Assembly: GCA_023105745.1 (NCBI GenBank)
Contig: JALGQZ010000001.1
Span: 54,444,937-54,508,936 of the forward strand
DNA: 64,000 bases
Reading direction: 5' to 3'
Origin: Austropuccinia psidii
Taxonomy: Eukaryota; Basidiomycota; Pucciniomycetes; Pucciniales; Sphaerophragmiaceae
Part shown: in pieces, positions 22,100 through 33,731 of the stretch
How positions within the stretch are numbered: position 1 is the stretch's first letter
How the letters are laid out: each line of letters opens with the position of its first letter
Position numbers and translations under genes: made by a program
The notes under the pieces: model-generated
Database searches by the model: none
Told to the model about the DNA's origin: nothing
The model's input: the letters and a program-made list of their open reading frames with translations, nothing else

Positions 22100-23658
22100 T
22101 GTCACAGAGGCCTGGCATACAGGAATCAAGAGCTCACTTGGAGGGCTACAAAAGAATAAAGAAGTAACTAGGAATATGCTTCTTTAAGGAGGAATAAGAG
22201 TAAGGACAAGTATGCCAAAGATAAAAGGAAAGGAGAGCCAATGGCCAAGATAATAAAGAAATCCAAAATCCAAAGAGCCAACCAAATAAATCCTCAACTC
22301 ACTGTTTCAACCTGCCAGAAAGAACAATAGAACTAGTAAAGGATATGACCACCAATATCCACTGAAAGGCAAAGAAGAAAAGGTGAAAATGACTGACTTA
22401 ATATTATCAGTATTTACTTTAATAGATGAAAAGAAAATAAGGATAAAAAGAAATCCAATATATCAATTAACTGGGGAGAAAGTCCCCAGGGAAGAAAAGG
22501 TGGCCAGTATATTCTGCGGCTGTATTGACTGTTTTGGGTCAATACAGATATGGCCATCTTGAGAATTGAACTGTGTGATGGAATTCCCACAGTGGAATAT
22601 GAATTGGCCAAAAAGGGCCAAGGCCATACAGCTTACTTGAATACCGCCTGTATGGACCAATTGAGTTGTCCAAGGAATAGTGAAGTGCTTGATGCCTTGA
22701 CAGCTGACTGAATGATTGATAACCTCTTCAAATTAACCTTGGATTAATACTGAAGAGAAAAAAAAATCCAACTCTTGCAGGGCCAGGTGGTTGGGGTCCT
22801 TGAATGGTCTTATGGTAGCCACCAGGGATTGCAAGACTGAATGAATGAAAAGACTTCCTTTGAAATGGGTGATGGATTTGGGAACTTGAATTGGAATGGC
22901 ATAATTTGGTCCTGAAAACATCACAATTGGATTTCTGAGCAAAATTGGTGCATAATGGTGTATTATACCACATATGCACCATGCCTGAATCCTTGGCGAA
23001 GGAGAGTCCTTCCCCTGAATGGAGGGGAAGCCTTTCTGAATTTCAGCTGGTGGCCTCTGGTGGTTGCCAGAGGCCAGGGGTTGAAAATGGCCAATTTGGG
23101 TCATTTCTGGCAAGGTTGAGATTGGGGGCCAAAATTGACTCAGGTGGGCCCACCTGGCCTTGAGGGTTGGTGGTTGGCCCCCTTTGCCCTCATTGGATTT
23201 AGGTCAAAAGGGGCCTAAGGGTCTCATGGACCATGGCCCACGGTATGCGGCTTATTGACTGTGGGCCATGGACCGTAGAGGCCATACGGGGCTTAAATGG
23301 CCAAAAAAGGCCATTTAGGCCCTAGACCACATATTTAAAGAGGTGGGGCCAATGTCCCTGGTGATGGATAGAGGGCCAGAAGTTTCTGGAAGTACAGATG
23401 GACCCCCAGGCCCACAACAAAGGTATTGGCCTGGGGGTTGGTGAGGTGGTGAATTGGCCAAAAAAGGCCAATGTTTCAGGATATGGCCTGAGGCCATAAG
23501 TGGCAAGTAAAAGGTGGTATGGCCCAAAGGCCATAAAACACCAAAATGGTCCAATTGGCCACAAAACTAGTGGCATGACCAATTGGCCATAAATTGATGT
23601 CAGGCTATATTTGCCTCAAACACCCATTGGGGGGGGGTGAATACACGTGGTTGTGACA
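22100..23658 (-). repeat. 3' LTR of E2
   Basis: This 1559-bp LTR starts TGTCACAGAGG and ends TTGTGACA. It carries a dense patch of GGCC and CCATGG palindromes at 23150-23350, the most GC-rich part of the window. The ORFs 22733-23113 and 23315-23582 lie within it and are chance frames with counterparts in the other LTR. Confidence 0.93.
22459..22520 (-). promoter_or_regulatory. E2 LTR core promoter, hairpin and self-priming sequence
   Basis: The arrangement is the same as in E1. TATATCAATTAACT on + (22459-22472) adjoins the hairpin CTGGGGA/TCCCCAG (22471-22489), with a TATA-like element near 22507-22512. The stem sequence differs from E1 at the seventh pair, but both sides changed, so pairing is kept. 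Confidence 0.62.
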
Positions 23659-23672
23659 GTACCCCTACCTTG
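23659..23672 (-). promoter_or_regulatory. Polypurine tract of E2
   Basis: The coding-strand AAGGTAGGGGTAC abuts the 3' LTR start and corresponds to the E1 tract. Confidence 0.68.
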
Positions 23673-24435
23673 AATGGTGAAACCCTGAGCACCAAAAAAG
23701 GTCAAAGCTTGTTGAGGCTTTTAAGAAGGATTGGACACAGGGATTCCGGAGGTATTGCATCTTGAAATAAATTCTGAGACTGGTATGAGGCTGGCATATG
23801 ACATGAGGATGATTTGGTCTTCTTCTTACTTTTGGCTTTGGAAGTTTTGAAGAAATGAGTTGACATTAAGATTTTATAATTATCATTATAAGAAGGAAAA
23901 TTTTGAAAACATATAAAGGAAAGAAGATAAAGAAACATAAAGAGGAAATAAGAAAAGGAAATAAAGAGAAATGAAATCTATAGGGGAATTCCAGTCCTGA
24001 TCACGGAAGTGGACAGCTGATTTGAATTGGCCAAGGACCTGGAAAACAGGATTTGATGCCAGGTGCTCACAGAGTGGCCAAGGTGATGTTTTTTTGAAAG
24101 ATTGTAGAGCCCTCAGGGAAGTGCACACCAGGAGAGGAACTTACTTTTTTTAGTTACCACTCCTTCCAGTTCCATAAATATATAAATTTGCTGAAGGAAT
24201 GAATTTGAAATGAAGGAACTTGGAAAGTGGAAAGAATAATGAATGGTCCATTTTTCCAAATTAAAATGGCCATAAGAATTGAAATTGGTGTTGCAAGCTT
24301 GGCCAAGGTGATGCTTACAACAAAAGGGGTAGAATACCTTTAAAGGTGCATACCAGGAGTGGGACTTACTTTTGCTAATTCCACTCCCCACCAAGAGCCA
24401 TAAAACAATCAAGCTCTTGAAGAGTTGGGTCCTGC
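23673..24435 (-). other. E2 3' untranslated region with imperfect duplication
   Basis: No element domain is found here. Two blocks about 226 bp apart (around 24121 and 24347) repeat CACACCAGGAG/CATACCAGGAG and the following sequence, so this part has been tandemly duplicated relative to E1. The open frame 24113-24412 runs through the duplicate and is not a recognised protein. Confidence 0.6.
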
Positions 24436-25717
24436 CTTGTCAGGATATGAAGAATGAAAATCCTTGATACGTTCAGGGAAATTATTGGGGTTTTTGGTTG
24501 GTTCCCAAGTGTATCTTTCTGGGTCTTGACTGAAACCTTTCCATTCCACCAAGTACCATAATTTCTATCTCTTGATCTTGGAATACAGAATTTTAGAGAC
24601 TTCCTATTCCTCTTCTTATTTAATGATTATTGGAGGAGGAGGCTCTTGGTTCCGATTTGGGATTGTTTATGTCTTAACTGGTTCAAGGAGGGAAATGTGG
24701 AAAACTGGGTGGATGGAGGCTTGAGGTGGTAAGCATGAGTAATGACTTTCTTCAAGATCGGAAAAGGACCCAACCATCTTTCAGACTGTTTTCTGGTGGG
24801 CCTAGTTGATTTGATGCTCTTGAAAGAGGGCCATACCATTTCACCAGGATTGAAAACGGGTGAAGTCGATCTACCTTTATCTGCATACCTCTTGAACCTG
24901 TTTATGGAAACTTTAAGTTCTCTCTTGAAATATCTCTGTAATGATTGTACTTTTGTTGATAACTTTCCAGAAGAATTATTTTGAGTGATGTGAACTGAGT
25001 CAACTTGTGGGTCTCTTCCATAAACAGTAAAAAACAGTAATTGTTTTGCTGAAGAGTGATAAGAGTTATTGTAGGCAAATTCAGCCAGAGGGAGCCAGGT
25101 GTTACAATCATCTTGACAATAGATGAAATACATCCAAAACTACTGTTCTAGTATCTGATTTACCCTTTCTGTCTGTCCATCAGTTTCTTGATGGTAAGCA
25201 GTTGACAGATCTCTTGAAATCTTGAGCTGCTGACACAGATTGGTCCAAAAGGAAGAAACAAAAATGTGAACCTCTATCACTAACAAGCTTGAAGGCAGGA
25301 AATGCTCTGAAAAGATATTCTTGATGAATAAATGGGCCAAATACAGCAAAGTTATTAAAAACATTTTTGGAATAAAAACTGCCATTTTTGAGAATCTGTC
25401 CACTATGACAAGAATTGAGTCAAAAGAATTGGACAGTGGAAATTGAGTGTAAAATCCATTGAAAGACAAATCCAAGGACCATTTTGAATTGGAAGAGGTT
25501 TGAGGAGTCCAAAATTCTTGTGATGAAAATTTTTGTTTCGTGAGAACTGTTGACAGGATGATACATAATCCTTGATGAATTGAGTCATGCCGGACAAGTG
25601 GAAATCCCACTTGACAAGTTTGAAAGTCTTCTCTTGGACAGGGCTTCCAGCTAGAGGAGAATCATTACTCTTTTGAAGAATGCTGAGTTGAGCTGTGTCA
25701 TCATTTGAGACCACCAC
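24436..25717 (-). pseudogene. E2 integrase with chromodomain
   Basis: The H2C2 domain lies in 25717-25403 (SPLAGSPVQEKTF, CQQFSRNK). A zinc-site His reads Ser (GSP for GHP), and one Cys of CQQC reads Phe. The DDE core holds ILVIVDRFSKMAVF, a second segment degraded to SSLLVIE (expected SDRG) near 25290, and TDGQTERVNQILEQ with the Glu. After a stop at 25140 the frame 25133-24627 gives WLPLAEFAYNNSYH and SERWLGPFPILKKV. The chromodomain at 24603-24436 has KLWYLVEWKGFSQDPE and YTWEPT intact, but an early TAG interrupts it. Stops and lost zinc ligands rule out function. Confidence 0.87.
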
Positions 25718-27031
25718 CCAATCATTGAATAACAGAAGTTAGGAAGAGGAATCAAGAGAATAATCTTTAACAGATTTACCTTTACCCAATTCCTGAGGGA
25801 TACTTCTGTACTGAGAGTATTGCCATAATTTCTTCTGAATTGACTCAATAAAATTTGCAAAGCATTCCACCTTGAGGGTTGAAATTCATCTTGCTTAATT
25901 ATTTTCTGAAGATTCATTGGATTCTTGCTGATGAAATCCTCCCCCTCTCTGGATAAATGTTGTCTCAACATGATAAGGCATCCAGAAGAGTAGCTAGGCA
26001 GCCAGGGTGGTAAGTGATAGAGAAATGGAATTCAGCCCAGTGGGCTTGAAGGCAAGTAAGAACCTTTGAAGACATGAAGTATTGCAAGGAAGGGTGATCA
26101 GCAAGAACTTCAAAACGGGAAGAGAGTGAAAGAAGAAAGGCTCTCCAGCACTTGAGAGCCCAGTCTATTCCAAGGAGCTCCTTATCATGAATCTCATAGT
26201 TGAGCTCTGAAGGAATAGGCTTGCAGCTATCAAATGCAATGGGATGTTTTCCTGAGTCAAACCTGACTCAGTACAGCACCCAAGGAATAATTGGATGCAT
26301 CAGTCTCCACAATGGTGGGTAGAGAAGGATTGGAGCTGTGGTAAAGGCCTCTTTGAGTTGGTGAAACTGAATAAGAGCTTCCTCATTGAGGGGAAAGAAG
26401 GAATCTTTCTTGAGGAAACTGTGTAGTGAAATAATCTTATTTGAATAATTCTTGATGAAACAGTGGTAGAAATTGGCAAAGCAAAGGAATGATCGAAGAG
26501 ACTTGAGTTTTCTTAGAGGTGGCCAATTGAGAATTCGCTGGACTTTTGGTTGGTTCATCTTGAGGCCCTCAGAAGAAACAATATAACCTAAATAATCTAC
26601 ACTAGAAACATGAAATAGGAACTTGGAGGCCTTAGCAAAGAGGTTATTGGCTCTGAGTCTGGAAAGAATGGTGGACACATGAGTGACATGTTCTTTTTCA
26701 GACTTGGAAAAGACCATAATGTGATCCAAATAAGCCACAACATAAATATCAAGAAGATCATAGAAAATATCATTTACAAGATTTTGAAAAGAGGTAGGAG
26801 TATTGATAAGTCCAAACGGCATACCCAAATACTCATAACTGCCATATTTAGTTCTAAGAGCTGTCAAGTGTTCATCACCCTCCTTGATTCTGAGCAGTTT
26901 ATATGCACCATGAAAGTCAATCTCAAAGAAGATAGGAGAACAATTAAGAACAGTGAGAAGCTGATTCATAGGAGGAACAGGATACTTTTTCTTCCTAGTA
27001 ACAGCATTACTTTTGCAGTAATCAACCCACA
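25718..27031 (-). pseudogene. E2 reverse transcriptase (C-terminal part) and RNase H
   Basis: The open frame 27032-26268 starts with MWVDYCKSNAVTRKKKYPVPP and contains ALRTKYGSYEYLGMPFGL and NTPTSFQN. The catalytic box reads YLDHIMVF (about 26713-26733), with the second Asp replaced by His. KSLRSFLCFANFYHCFIKNY is the RT-RNase H connection. RNase H is degraded, with IHDKELLGI and WALKCWRAFL recognisable. The N-terminal part of RT lies beyond E3 at 30953-31130. This copy would be dead both from the Asp loss and from the split. Confidence 0.88.
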
Positions 27032-27420
27032 AAAGGTGTGGTATTCCATACCAGTTCTTCCAATGTTCAAATCCAAAATGTCAAATCTAAAACTTCAATA
27101 AATAATAATAATCATAATAATGATATATATATATATATATAAGAAGAAAATAAAGATAAAAGTAAAGAATTGCAAGAAAAAGGAAGAGAATTATATTAAA
27201 ATAACAACAATAAGAACTCCAATGGAATCTACATCAAATTTTACATATAGTCACATATTGCCTCAACCCCATAATATCAATAATTCTCTAGATATCATGG
27301 ATTAAAGAAGAGGAATGATACTTTACACTCTATACTAGGTACAAGAATATGCTTGAAAAGAATGCAGCTTGTTTCAATATTAAATATGAATAAACATGTG
27401 TAATATTACATAAGTGATAC

Positions 27421-29344
27421 TGAAAGATTTGACTATGAAACTGATGATAATAATATTATTAATCAACAGTACTATGTCTGTTCTTATGAAATATAATAAT
27501 AAAATATTATTTTAACCACAATTGAATAATTAAGGAATTATTTTTTTCACATGTTATACACTACTAGTGATTATAACAGTAAGCAGTAACTGTCTACAAC
27601 AATCAATTACAAAAAGAATTTCATAATAAAAACTTCTTTTATTAAAATAATAAAATTATTTTAATATATAATCATCTGTTGCAAGAATAATTATAAATAT
27701 GATTCTTGAAGAAAACTAATTATTTAGAGAAAAACTCTAAGAATTAAAGATAAATCACTCACTAATATTACAATGAGCTTATTGAAAGATAAGATAGAGA
27801 GATTTGACATAGAATTTTGGATTTAATGGATCAAAATGTATTTATAACAGTATTACAACAATATATAGTTGGATTCTATGATTTCACGTCTTGCTGATTG
27901 ATTCTAAAAGAATTAAAACACTTAAGAATACCTTTTTACTAATACTTACTTGTTGGTAACAATGATATAAATGGATAATAAGATGATTTGATGTGGAAAA
28001 AACAGCAAGAGGAGGCCTCTTTTAAGTCAAAAACAGCTCCCAGAGGCGTTCCATGGAGCAAACTAAAAAACCAGTGAGTGAGAAAATAATAAAACATTTT
28101 GGATTATTGATTGCATCATCTGTTGTCACGTAAGATTATCATAATTACCTAATTGATGCTTTTACGTGACTACCAACCCCAATATGGTTAAGAATAAAAG
28201 TAGTAACATCTGTAAATATTATTTTATTCCGAAATAATCATTGATTTCTTAAAGTCATCAATGTTATTGGAAATTTAATCACAGGTTGTAATTACTGTGA
28301 ATTTTTGAAGATTCAGTGTTTCATGTAGAATAGTCAAAAATGGACTGTAAGTAAAACTTTTAATTTTACTAGTAAACCCATAATTCTTTCTGGTTGTACC
28401 ATAGATAATACAGTTATCCATTGGTCCTGAAAGCTTCAGAGAGATTAATTAAGAATTCTATTTTTAATGAATTTTTGACGTTTTTACCTCATTTCTACGT
28501 AGAATTGCAAATATCAGTGTTTAACTGGTTGCTATGAGGTAAATCAATGGATACAAGTCCAAAAAGAGTTTTAATTACTCTTTTGGGGTTTATCCATGGA
28601 AATTCATTAATAATTGACGTGGCTACAGGAGTCTAAGTAGCTCTTTACCTCCTTGGAACATCAAAATAGCAGGTTATTTGCTATTTTGTTATGATTTACT
28701 GTAGTACATGGTAACCAAGTTTCCAAAGTGTTTTAGTTTACTAATTGGGCAAAGATCAGCCATGGATCCAAGCTTTGGAGCTGTCCACACATCTGAGGCC
28801 TCAGAAGTTGGGTACCCTGGCTCTCTTTGATGTCTTTTGTCCCCCTTGCCTATTTTTCATGTCAAAATAGAAAATTAAGCTTCAAGTGAGATATCCACTA
28901 TGGGTTTACCAATAGTCCATGTAAGAATACCATAATATTAAGTGCCCAAAACATGCATACCACTATTCTTAGTGTATATGTAACATGGGATTTCTCACAT
29001 TCCCATTATTTTGGTGTGAAATTAAGAAAAACAAAACTTTTCACGGCTCTTTTATGTGGTATTGATGATGTGGTAGTGAAGTATTTTCCATATTACCACC
29101 TCAAAGAGTTAATTTGAGCTTATTCACTCTATGGAGCTACCCTAGGTGAAGTTTTGTGTAGAATCCAAATCTGGCCCTAAATCCATGGACTTACCTACTC
29201 AATAAAAAGTTATCCATCTGTTCTGAAATCAAAAATGATGAACTTTTGATATATGCATGACCTATGAGTTATGCATAGTTCAGAATTCATTTTTAAGCTA
29301 ATTGTGGCCTATTTGGGTATGTAAAATATACCTCAAGGCTCACA
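27421..29344 (-). repeat. Solo LTR F (B/C-like family) inside E3
   Basis: This 1924-bp LTR is flanked by perfect gatac duplications (27416-27420 and 29345-29349). On the minus strand it starts TGTGAGCCTTGAGG, close to the element B LTR start. It ends in a block resembling the family C LTR end (TTTCATAGTCAAA). There is no internal domain, so it is a product of LTR-LTR recombination. It is a separate family from B and C by most of its length. Confidence 0.85.
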
Positions 29345-29521
29345 GATACAATAACTCTTACAACATAATGTGTTACATTTCTTGACATAAAGAAACACTT
29401 ACATATAAGCTAACATAGTGTTACACTACCCAATCCCCACTTAAACTCCCATAACCAAACATTACAGGTATTATTTACAAATCAAATTTTAGATAGAAAA
29501 AAACTAAATTAGATACAAATC

Positions 29522-30029
29522 AAGGCTGTGAAGAAGAAAAATAAGGCTAGTAGAGATAAGAATACAGTTTTAAAAAAATGGTGCAATATCTGTATAAAAT
29601 GACACCATTGCAAATTTAACCACTAGCAAAAATGTCTTAAGGCTGTGCATGATAAGAATAAATTTTAGTTGAAATATCAGTATAATTCAAAAAGTATGGT
29701 GCAATCAACTGAAAAATATGGTGCAATATCTGTGTCAAATGACAACATTCCAAATTTAACCACCAGCAAAAGTGTCTCAAGGCTGTGAAGAAGAAAAAGA
29801 AGGTTAGTAGAGATAAGAATACAGTTTTAAAAAATGGTGCAATAAACCAAACATATGGTGCAATATCTGTATCAAATGACACCATTCCAAATTTAACCAC
29901 TAGAAAAAATGTCTCAAGGCTGTGCACTGACAATAACAAGGTTCAGAATGGTGCAATCAGCCAAACATTTGGTGCAATATTTTGATCAAATGACACCATT
30001 TTTAATTTACCCAGCAGCAAACATTTCTC
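29522..30029 (+). repeat. Four-unit tandem repeat in E3 LTR
   Basis: The units start at 29522, 29639, 29779 and 29916, each with AAGGCTGTG, and run 114-140 bp. Each contains ATGGTGCAATAT and AATGACA(C)CATT and ends near ATGTCTC. Units 1 and 3 are closest to each other, which suggests duplication of a pair. The array sits some 60-570 bp upstream of the TATA box, so it may be promoter-proximal enhancer-like repeats of U3. Confidence 0.85.
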
Positions 30030-30087
30030 AAGGTGGAATTTTTCTAAGTCCCTTGTTTTGGGAAGGCTCTATGGAGGGCCCAAAAGG

Positions 30088-30095
30088 TATAAATA
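30088..30095 (+). promoter_or_regulatory. TATA box of E3 LTR
   Basis: TATAAATA is followed by AAGGGCCTCTCTCC, in the LTR downstream of the tandem repeats. Assigned by motif. Confidence 0.5.
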
Positions 30096-30952
30096 AAGGG
30101 CCTCTCTCCCTGTTTCCCCCCATGCTTCTGATTCAGAAAATAATTTTGAGGATCAATCCATCCCTTCTCTAGTGGGATAATCTAGTATTATATTGAAAAA
30201 GATCAGTAGCAAGGCTCAGTATCTTATAGTATTATTTATTATTGATTAATGAAATATATTTATAATATTAATGAAAGGGTTTAATATTATTCAATAGGCT
30301 GACCATTATAGTAGTAGTGTTGAAGTAGTGTTTGAAGATATTATCATTTGTGATCTCATCTAATTTATCAATAACCCTTATTTATAGAAGGGATATCATC
30401 ATACCCTTATACCTTATATCATAAACCTTTTAGGTATATTGGATTATATTTATATTTATCCTAATAGTATTATATTACTACTATATCATTTATATCTTAC
30501 CCTTATATTAAACAAAATCACCATTATAAAATTATCTTACCCTTAAGCTATTATAGCTATATTGACAGTATTATTAAATAACATTTAAAGTATTAATTAG
30601 CTATCAACATTATTATTAAGACTAATAGTGATCTTAAAAAATATTCTTCAAATATCTCAGGTATTGAAAGTAGGAATTGCAGAAGAATTAATCAAAAAGA
30701 ATTATAATAAACAACAAGAAGTTAGGCAAACCTAAATTATTAAACAAATATTAACTATTACCATTATTATCATAGTGATCTTTTATTGACAGACTGATAG
30801 AGACTTCTGAAGAAAATTCTCTAATTGAAAAGCCACAAAACTAAATAATTGATTTGTGATCTCATCAAAAGGGTATCTTTTTCAGTATATTTAGAGGGGA
30901 AGCTAATACACCTTAGCACCCATGGTTATTGGCTAATTGTTTAAACAACAGA

Positions 30953-32046
30953 GACCACCATCCTTGTTTTTGAAGAAGAGGACAGGTGCTCCTGTTGAAG
31001 AGGAGCTTTACTGGATGAAACCTTCTCTCTAAATTCTCTGAAATGTAGGCCCTGAGTGTATCTGACTCTTGGTTTGATAAAGAGTAGATCACCCCAACTG
31101 GAGGTAGAGACCCCTCCAGCTCAATATGATGATCACAGGCATGGTGAGGAGGAAGTGTCTCTGCTTTCACCTTGGAGAATGCATCCAAGTACTGGTGATA
31201 AACAGAAGGAACAACCTTTATCACGGTTTCTCTTTCTTCTGGCTTTTCATCTTCATCCCACAACTCCTCCAGGGAGTCATGATAAGATGAAGGAGGAAGG
31301 TCCATATTCCCAAAGAAGAGATGAAGTGAAGATACAGAACTATCTTCTCCAACATCTTGACTCTCTTTGAAGACTTCATCTCTAGAGGATAGTAATAACT
31401 TATGGGAATTAAGGAAAGGAATATGGACAGAAGATGGAAATGATGGTGTTCTAGAAACACCAACCAGAGCTTCACATGATTTGGCTAAAGAAAAGTTATT
31501 ACTGACAAATTTTGAAGGATCATAATAGTCCTTATAATCAGCATTAAAGGTGATCAGCCCTTGCCTACAAGTAATAGATGGATTAAAATGATTAAGAAAG
31601 TCAAATCCCAATATGAGCTCTTCTCCCTTGGGAGTATCAATGACTAAAAAGTCCCATTCAAAGCTTGGGAATGAAGGAAGCTCAACCATATATTTAGTAT
31701 GGTGAGTCACAAATGAGGAAGGGGACTCAGAGGAGTCCAAGCTGATAAGAGGAATCTTGTCTGGAAGCTCTGACGTAGTCAATGAGTACTTGTGAACAAA
31801 TTTCTTTGCAATAAATGAGTGTGTAGCACCAGAATCAATGAGAATACTGTGAAAAACATCAGAAAGAGAAGAAAAAACAAAGAATTTAAGAGAATTCTTG
31901 ACACCAGTATTCAGAATGCACAATTGTGCTCTGGATGGAAAACAGTGAAGACGATTGAACAAAACATGATCTTCACTCAGGCTTTTACCTGGCTGGGAAA
32001 ACTGCCTGACGGTTGGGTGAGGTTGTTTTGAGGCTTTTTGAAACAA
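30953..32046 (-). pseudogene. E2 protease and N-terminal RT
   Basis: One frame, open from 32046 through the E3 junction, carries a gag-overlap leader (ASKQPHPTVRQ). The retropepsin LIDSGATHSFIAKKFV follows with its DSGA intact, then YMVELPSFPSFEWDF and LILGFDFLNHFNPS. After a linker comes the RT start, HHIELEGSLPPVGVIYSLSNQE. A short extra stretch near FHPVKLLFNRS differs from the expected RT. E3 cuts the frame at 30953, just after KQGWWSL. The frame overlaps the end of gag by about 70 bp in a different phase, so gag-pol expression may have used frameshifting, though decay could also explain it. This is the best-preserved protease in the window. Confidence 0.86.
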
Positions 32047-32889
32047 GAATCAAGATTATTCTTCCCACCACAATAGGTACACAAGCCCTCCTTGATGCCT
32101 CTTTCTTTTTCAGAACCTTTCAACTTGAAGTCCTTATTCAACAAAGAATAATGGGGCTTGTCCCACCTTTGAGAATGAAAATTCTTCTTCTTATGACTTG
32201 AGCTTGAAGAATTTTGATGATGAGAAGAGTTTGACTTTGAGGCTTCAGGCTTCTTCTCTTGATGATGATTCTTCTCCTTTTGCCTCTCATGGTACCTTGT
32301 ATCAAGTTCCAGGCTTATGAAAGACTCATTGACAAGACTGAATAAAGCTTCTAACTTTGAAGGGTTGAGTCCCATCAAAGCATTCTGGTTCCTTCATAGA
32401 TTGAGTCTTGAAGGCTGATGGTCTTGATGATTCAGAAAGTGAAGCTTCTTGAAGATTGGCCATAATCTGAGTCATTTGTGGCATGATGGCCAATGAAGAG
32501 GGTTCAGACAGATGAGAGACAGGCTGATTAGATTGGGCTAGAGTCGGCCCTCCAGTAACTTGGGATGCTTCCACAGGAGCAGGAACACCTTCAGTACCAT
32601 CAGACTCTTCCTCTTCCACAGAATTCTCCTCCTCCTCTTCACCATCTTCACCAGCACCTTTGAAAGTGGTCCTTGAAAATCCTGGAAATCCGCCAACTAC
32701 TCCTGAAAAAGAATTTAATCTTCTGGGCCCTCTTCCTTCCTTCCACATGGGGTACTCTGTCTAATTGGCCCTCAGGTGAGGAACTGCTGGGGTGCTGTCC
32801 AGAGGAGCTCTTGGAGTTGGAGTGAGAACAGCTTAAGCTCTGGCATGAGATCTGGTCTGTCTTGCAGGAGATGAATGTTTAATAGGCAT
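31977..32889 (-). pseudogene. E2 gag with capsid deletion
   Basis: The start is ATG at 32889 (MPIKHSSPARQ), as in E1. The acidic region (GEDGEEEEENSVEEEE) and QMTQIMANLQEA lead to FDGTQPFKVRSFIQ. Reading then jumps near 32330 straight to LELDTRYHERQ. About 390 bp of capsid sequence present in E1 (roughly 16110-16510) is missing. The tail is Ser/His/Lys-rich, and the knuckle CTYCGGKNNLDSC has Asn where E1 has the zinc-binding His. The protein would not form a normal capsid. Confidence 0.83.
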
Positions 32890-33716
32890 AATTTCAGGAA
32901 TCAAATGAAATAAAAACAATAAGAATCAAAATTTTGAAGATGTGAAACTTGAGGCAAATTAACAGAAAGCTTGAAGTCACAATCAAAATCAAAATCAATT
33001 TCTTGAAGAAAAATAAATGAATCAAATGGAAATCTTCAGGTACGTCAATCAATCGAATGTAAAATGAAGTCCTGGAATCAATATAAAGAAGTCAATTCAA
33101 CCAAATAAATCAATAAAATCTGAAGGTAAAATCAATTTATGTCAAAATTCTCGATGTGAAAAATCAGTAAGATCAACAATCTTTAGTTCAATCAAACTGT
33201 CTAAAAGTCAATATCAAGAAGTAAATTAAATCAAATCAAAATCTTGCAGAAATCAATCAATCAACAAAATCTTGAGGCAAAATCAATTTATGTCAAAATT
33301 CTTGATGTGAAAAATCAGCAAAACCAACAATATTCAGGTCAACCAAATTGTCTGGAAGTCAATTTCAATTTATGTCAAATGAGTCAATCAAATCAAAATC
33401 AAGTGAATTCTTCCTTAAATCAAAATTCTTGAAGAATAAATCAAATTGAATCCTGATATGAAGAACATGTCTGAATAATCTTGATGACCAATTTGAAAAT
33501 GAATTAGAATTAAAGATAATATTGGATTAAGATTTCAAAGAGAAAAACAAAAATAAAATGGGTCAGATTTCAATTAGCAACAATGAAGAATGAATGAGAG
33601 AAAATTGGGAAGTGATGATAAATCATAAAACTCATAAGCATTAGAGAGTCATAATTTCAATCAAATGAGTGAATGAAATTATAAAGAAAGAATGAACAGA
33701 ATGAAAAGAAATTATG
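32890..33716 (-). other. E2 5' leader with degenerate A-rich repeats
   Basis: This non-coding stretch is built of loose copies of a motif like AATCAATCTTGAGG and AATTCTTGATGTGAAA, parallel to the E1 leader. No domain is seen. Confidence 0.63.
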
Positions 33717-33730
33717 AGTTAATTAATATA
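33717..33730 (-). promoter_or_regulatory. Self-priming primer-binding site of E2
   Basis: Coding-strand TATATTAATTAACT lies next to the 5' LTR. It is complementary to the 14-mer of the E2 3' LTR (22459-22472) except for one C-to-T-type change. The next bases, CATAATTTC, are shared with E1. Confidence 0.68.
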
Positions 33731-33731
33731 A

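Larger units (their letters stand above)
27037..30947 (+). mobile_element. E3: solo LTR inserted in E2 RT, itself interrupted by solo LTR F
   Basis: Sequence foreign to E2 begins TGTGGTATTCC (27037) and ends TTTAAACA (30947). Without the inner solo LTR it is about 1.98 kb, close to other LTRs here. It has TG...CA ends, a TATA box and no coding sequence, so a solo LTR is the best reading. The candidate duplications are aaagg (27032-27036) and acaga (30948-30952), which match at only three of five bases. E1 reads ACAAACGGAGGCC across the corresponding site, which agrees with an original acaga-like target. Orientation is inferred from the TATA box. Confidence 0.65.

Noticed and set aside
27121..27141. 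AT dinucleotide run
   Set aside because: Short microsatellite of no further interest, within the E3 LTR.
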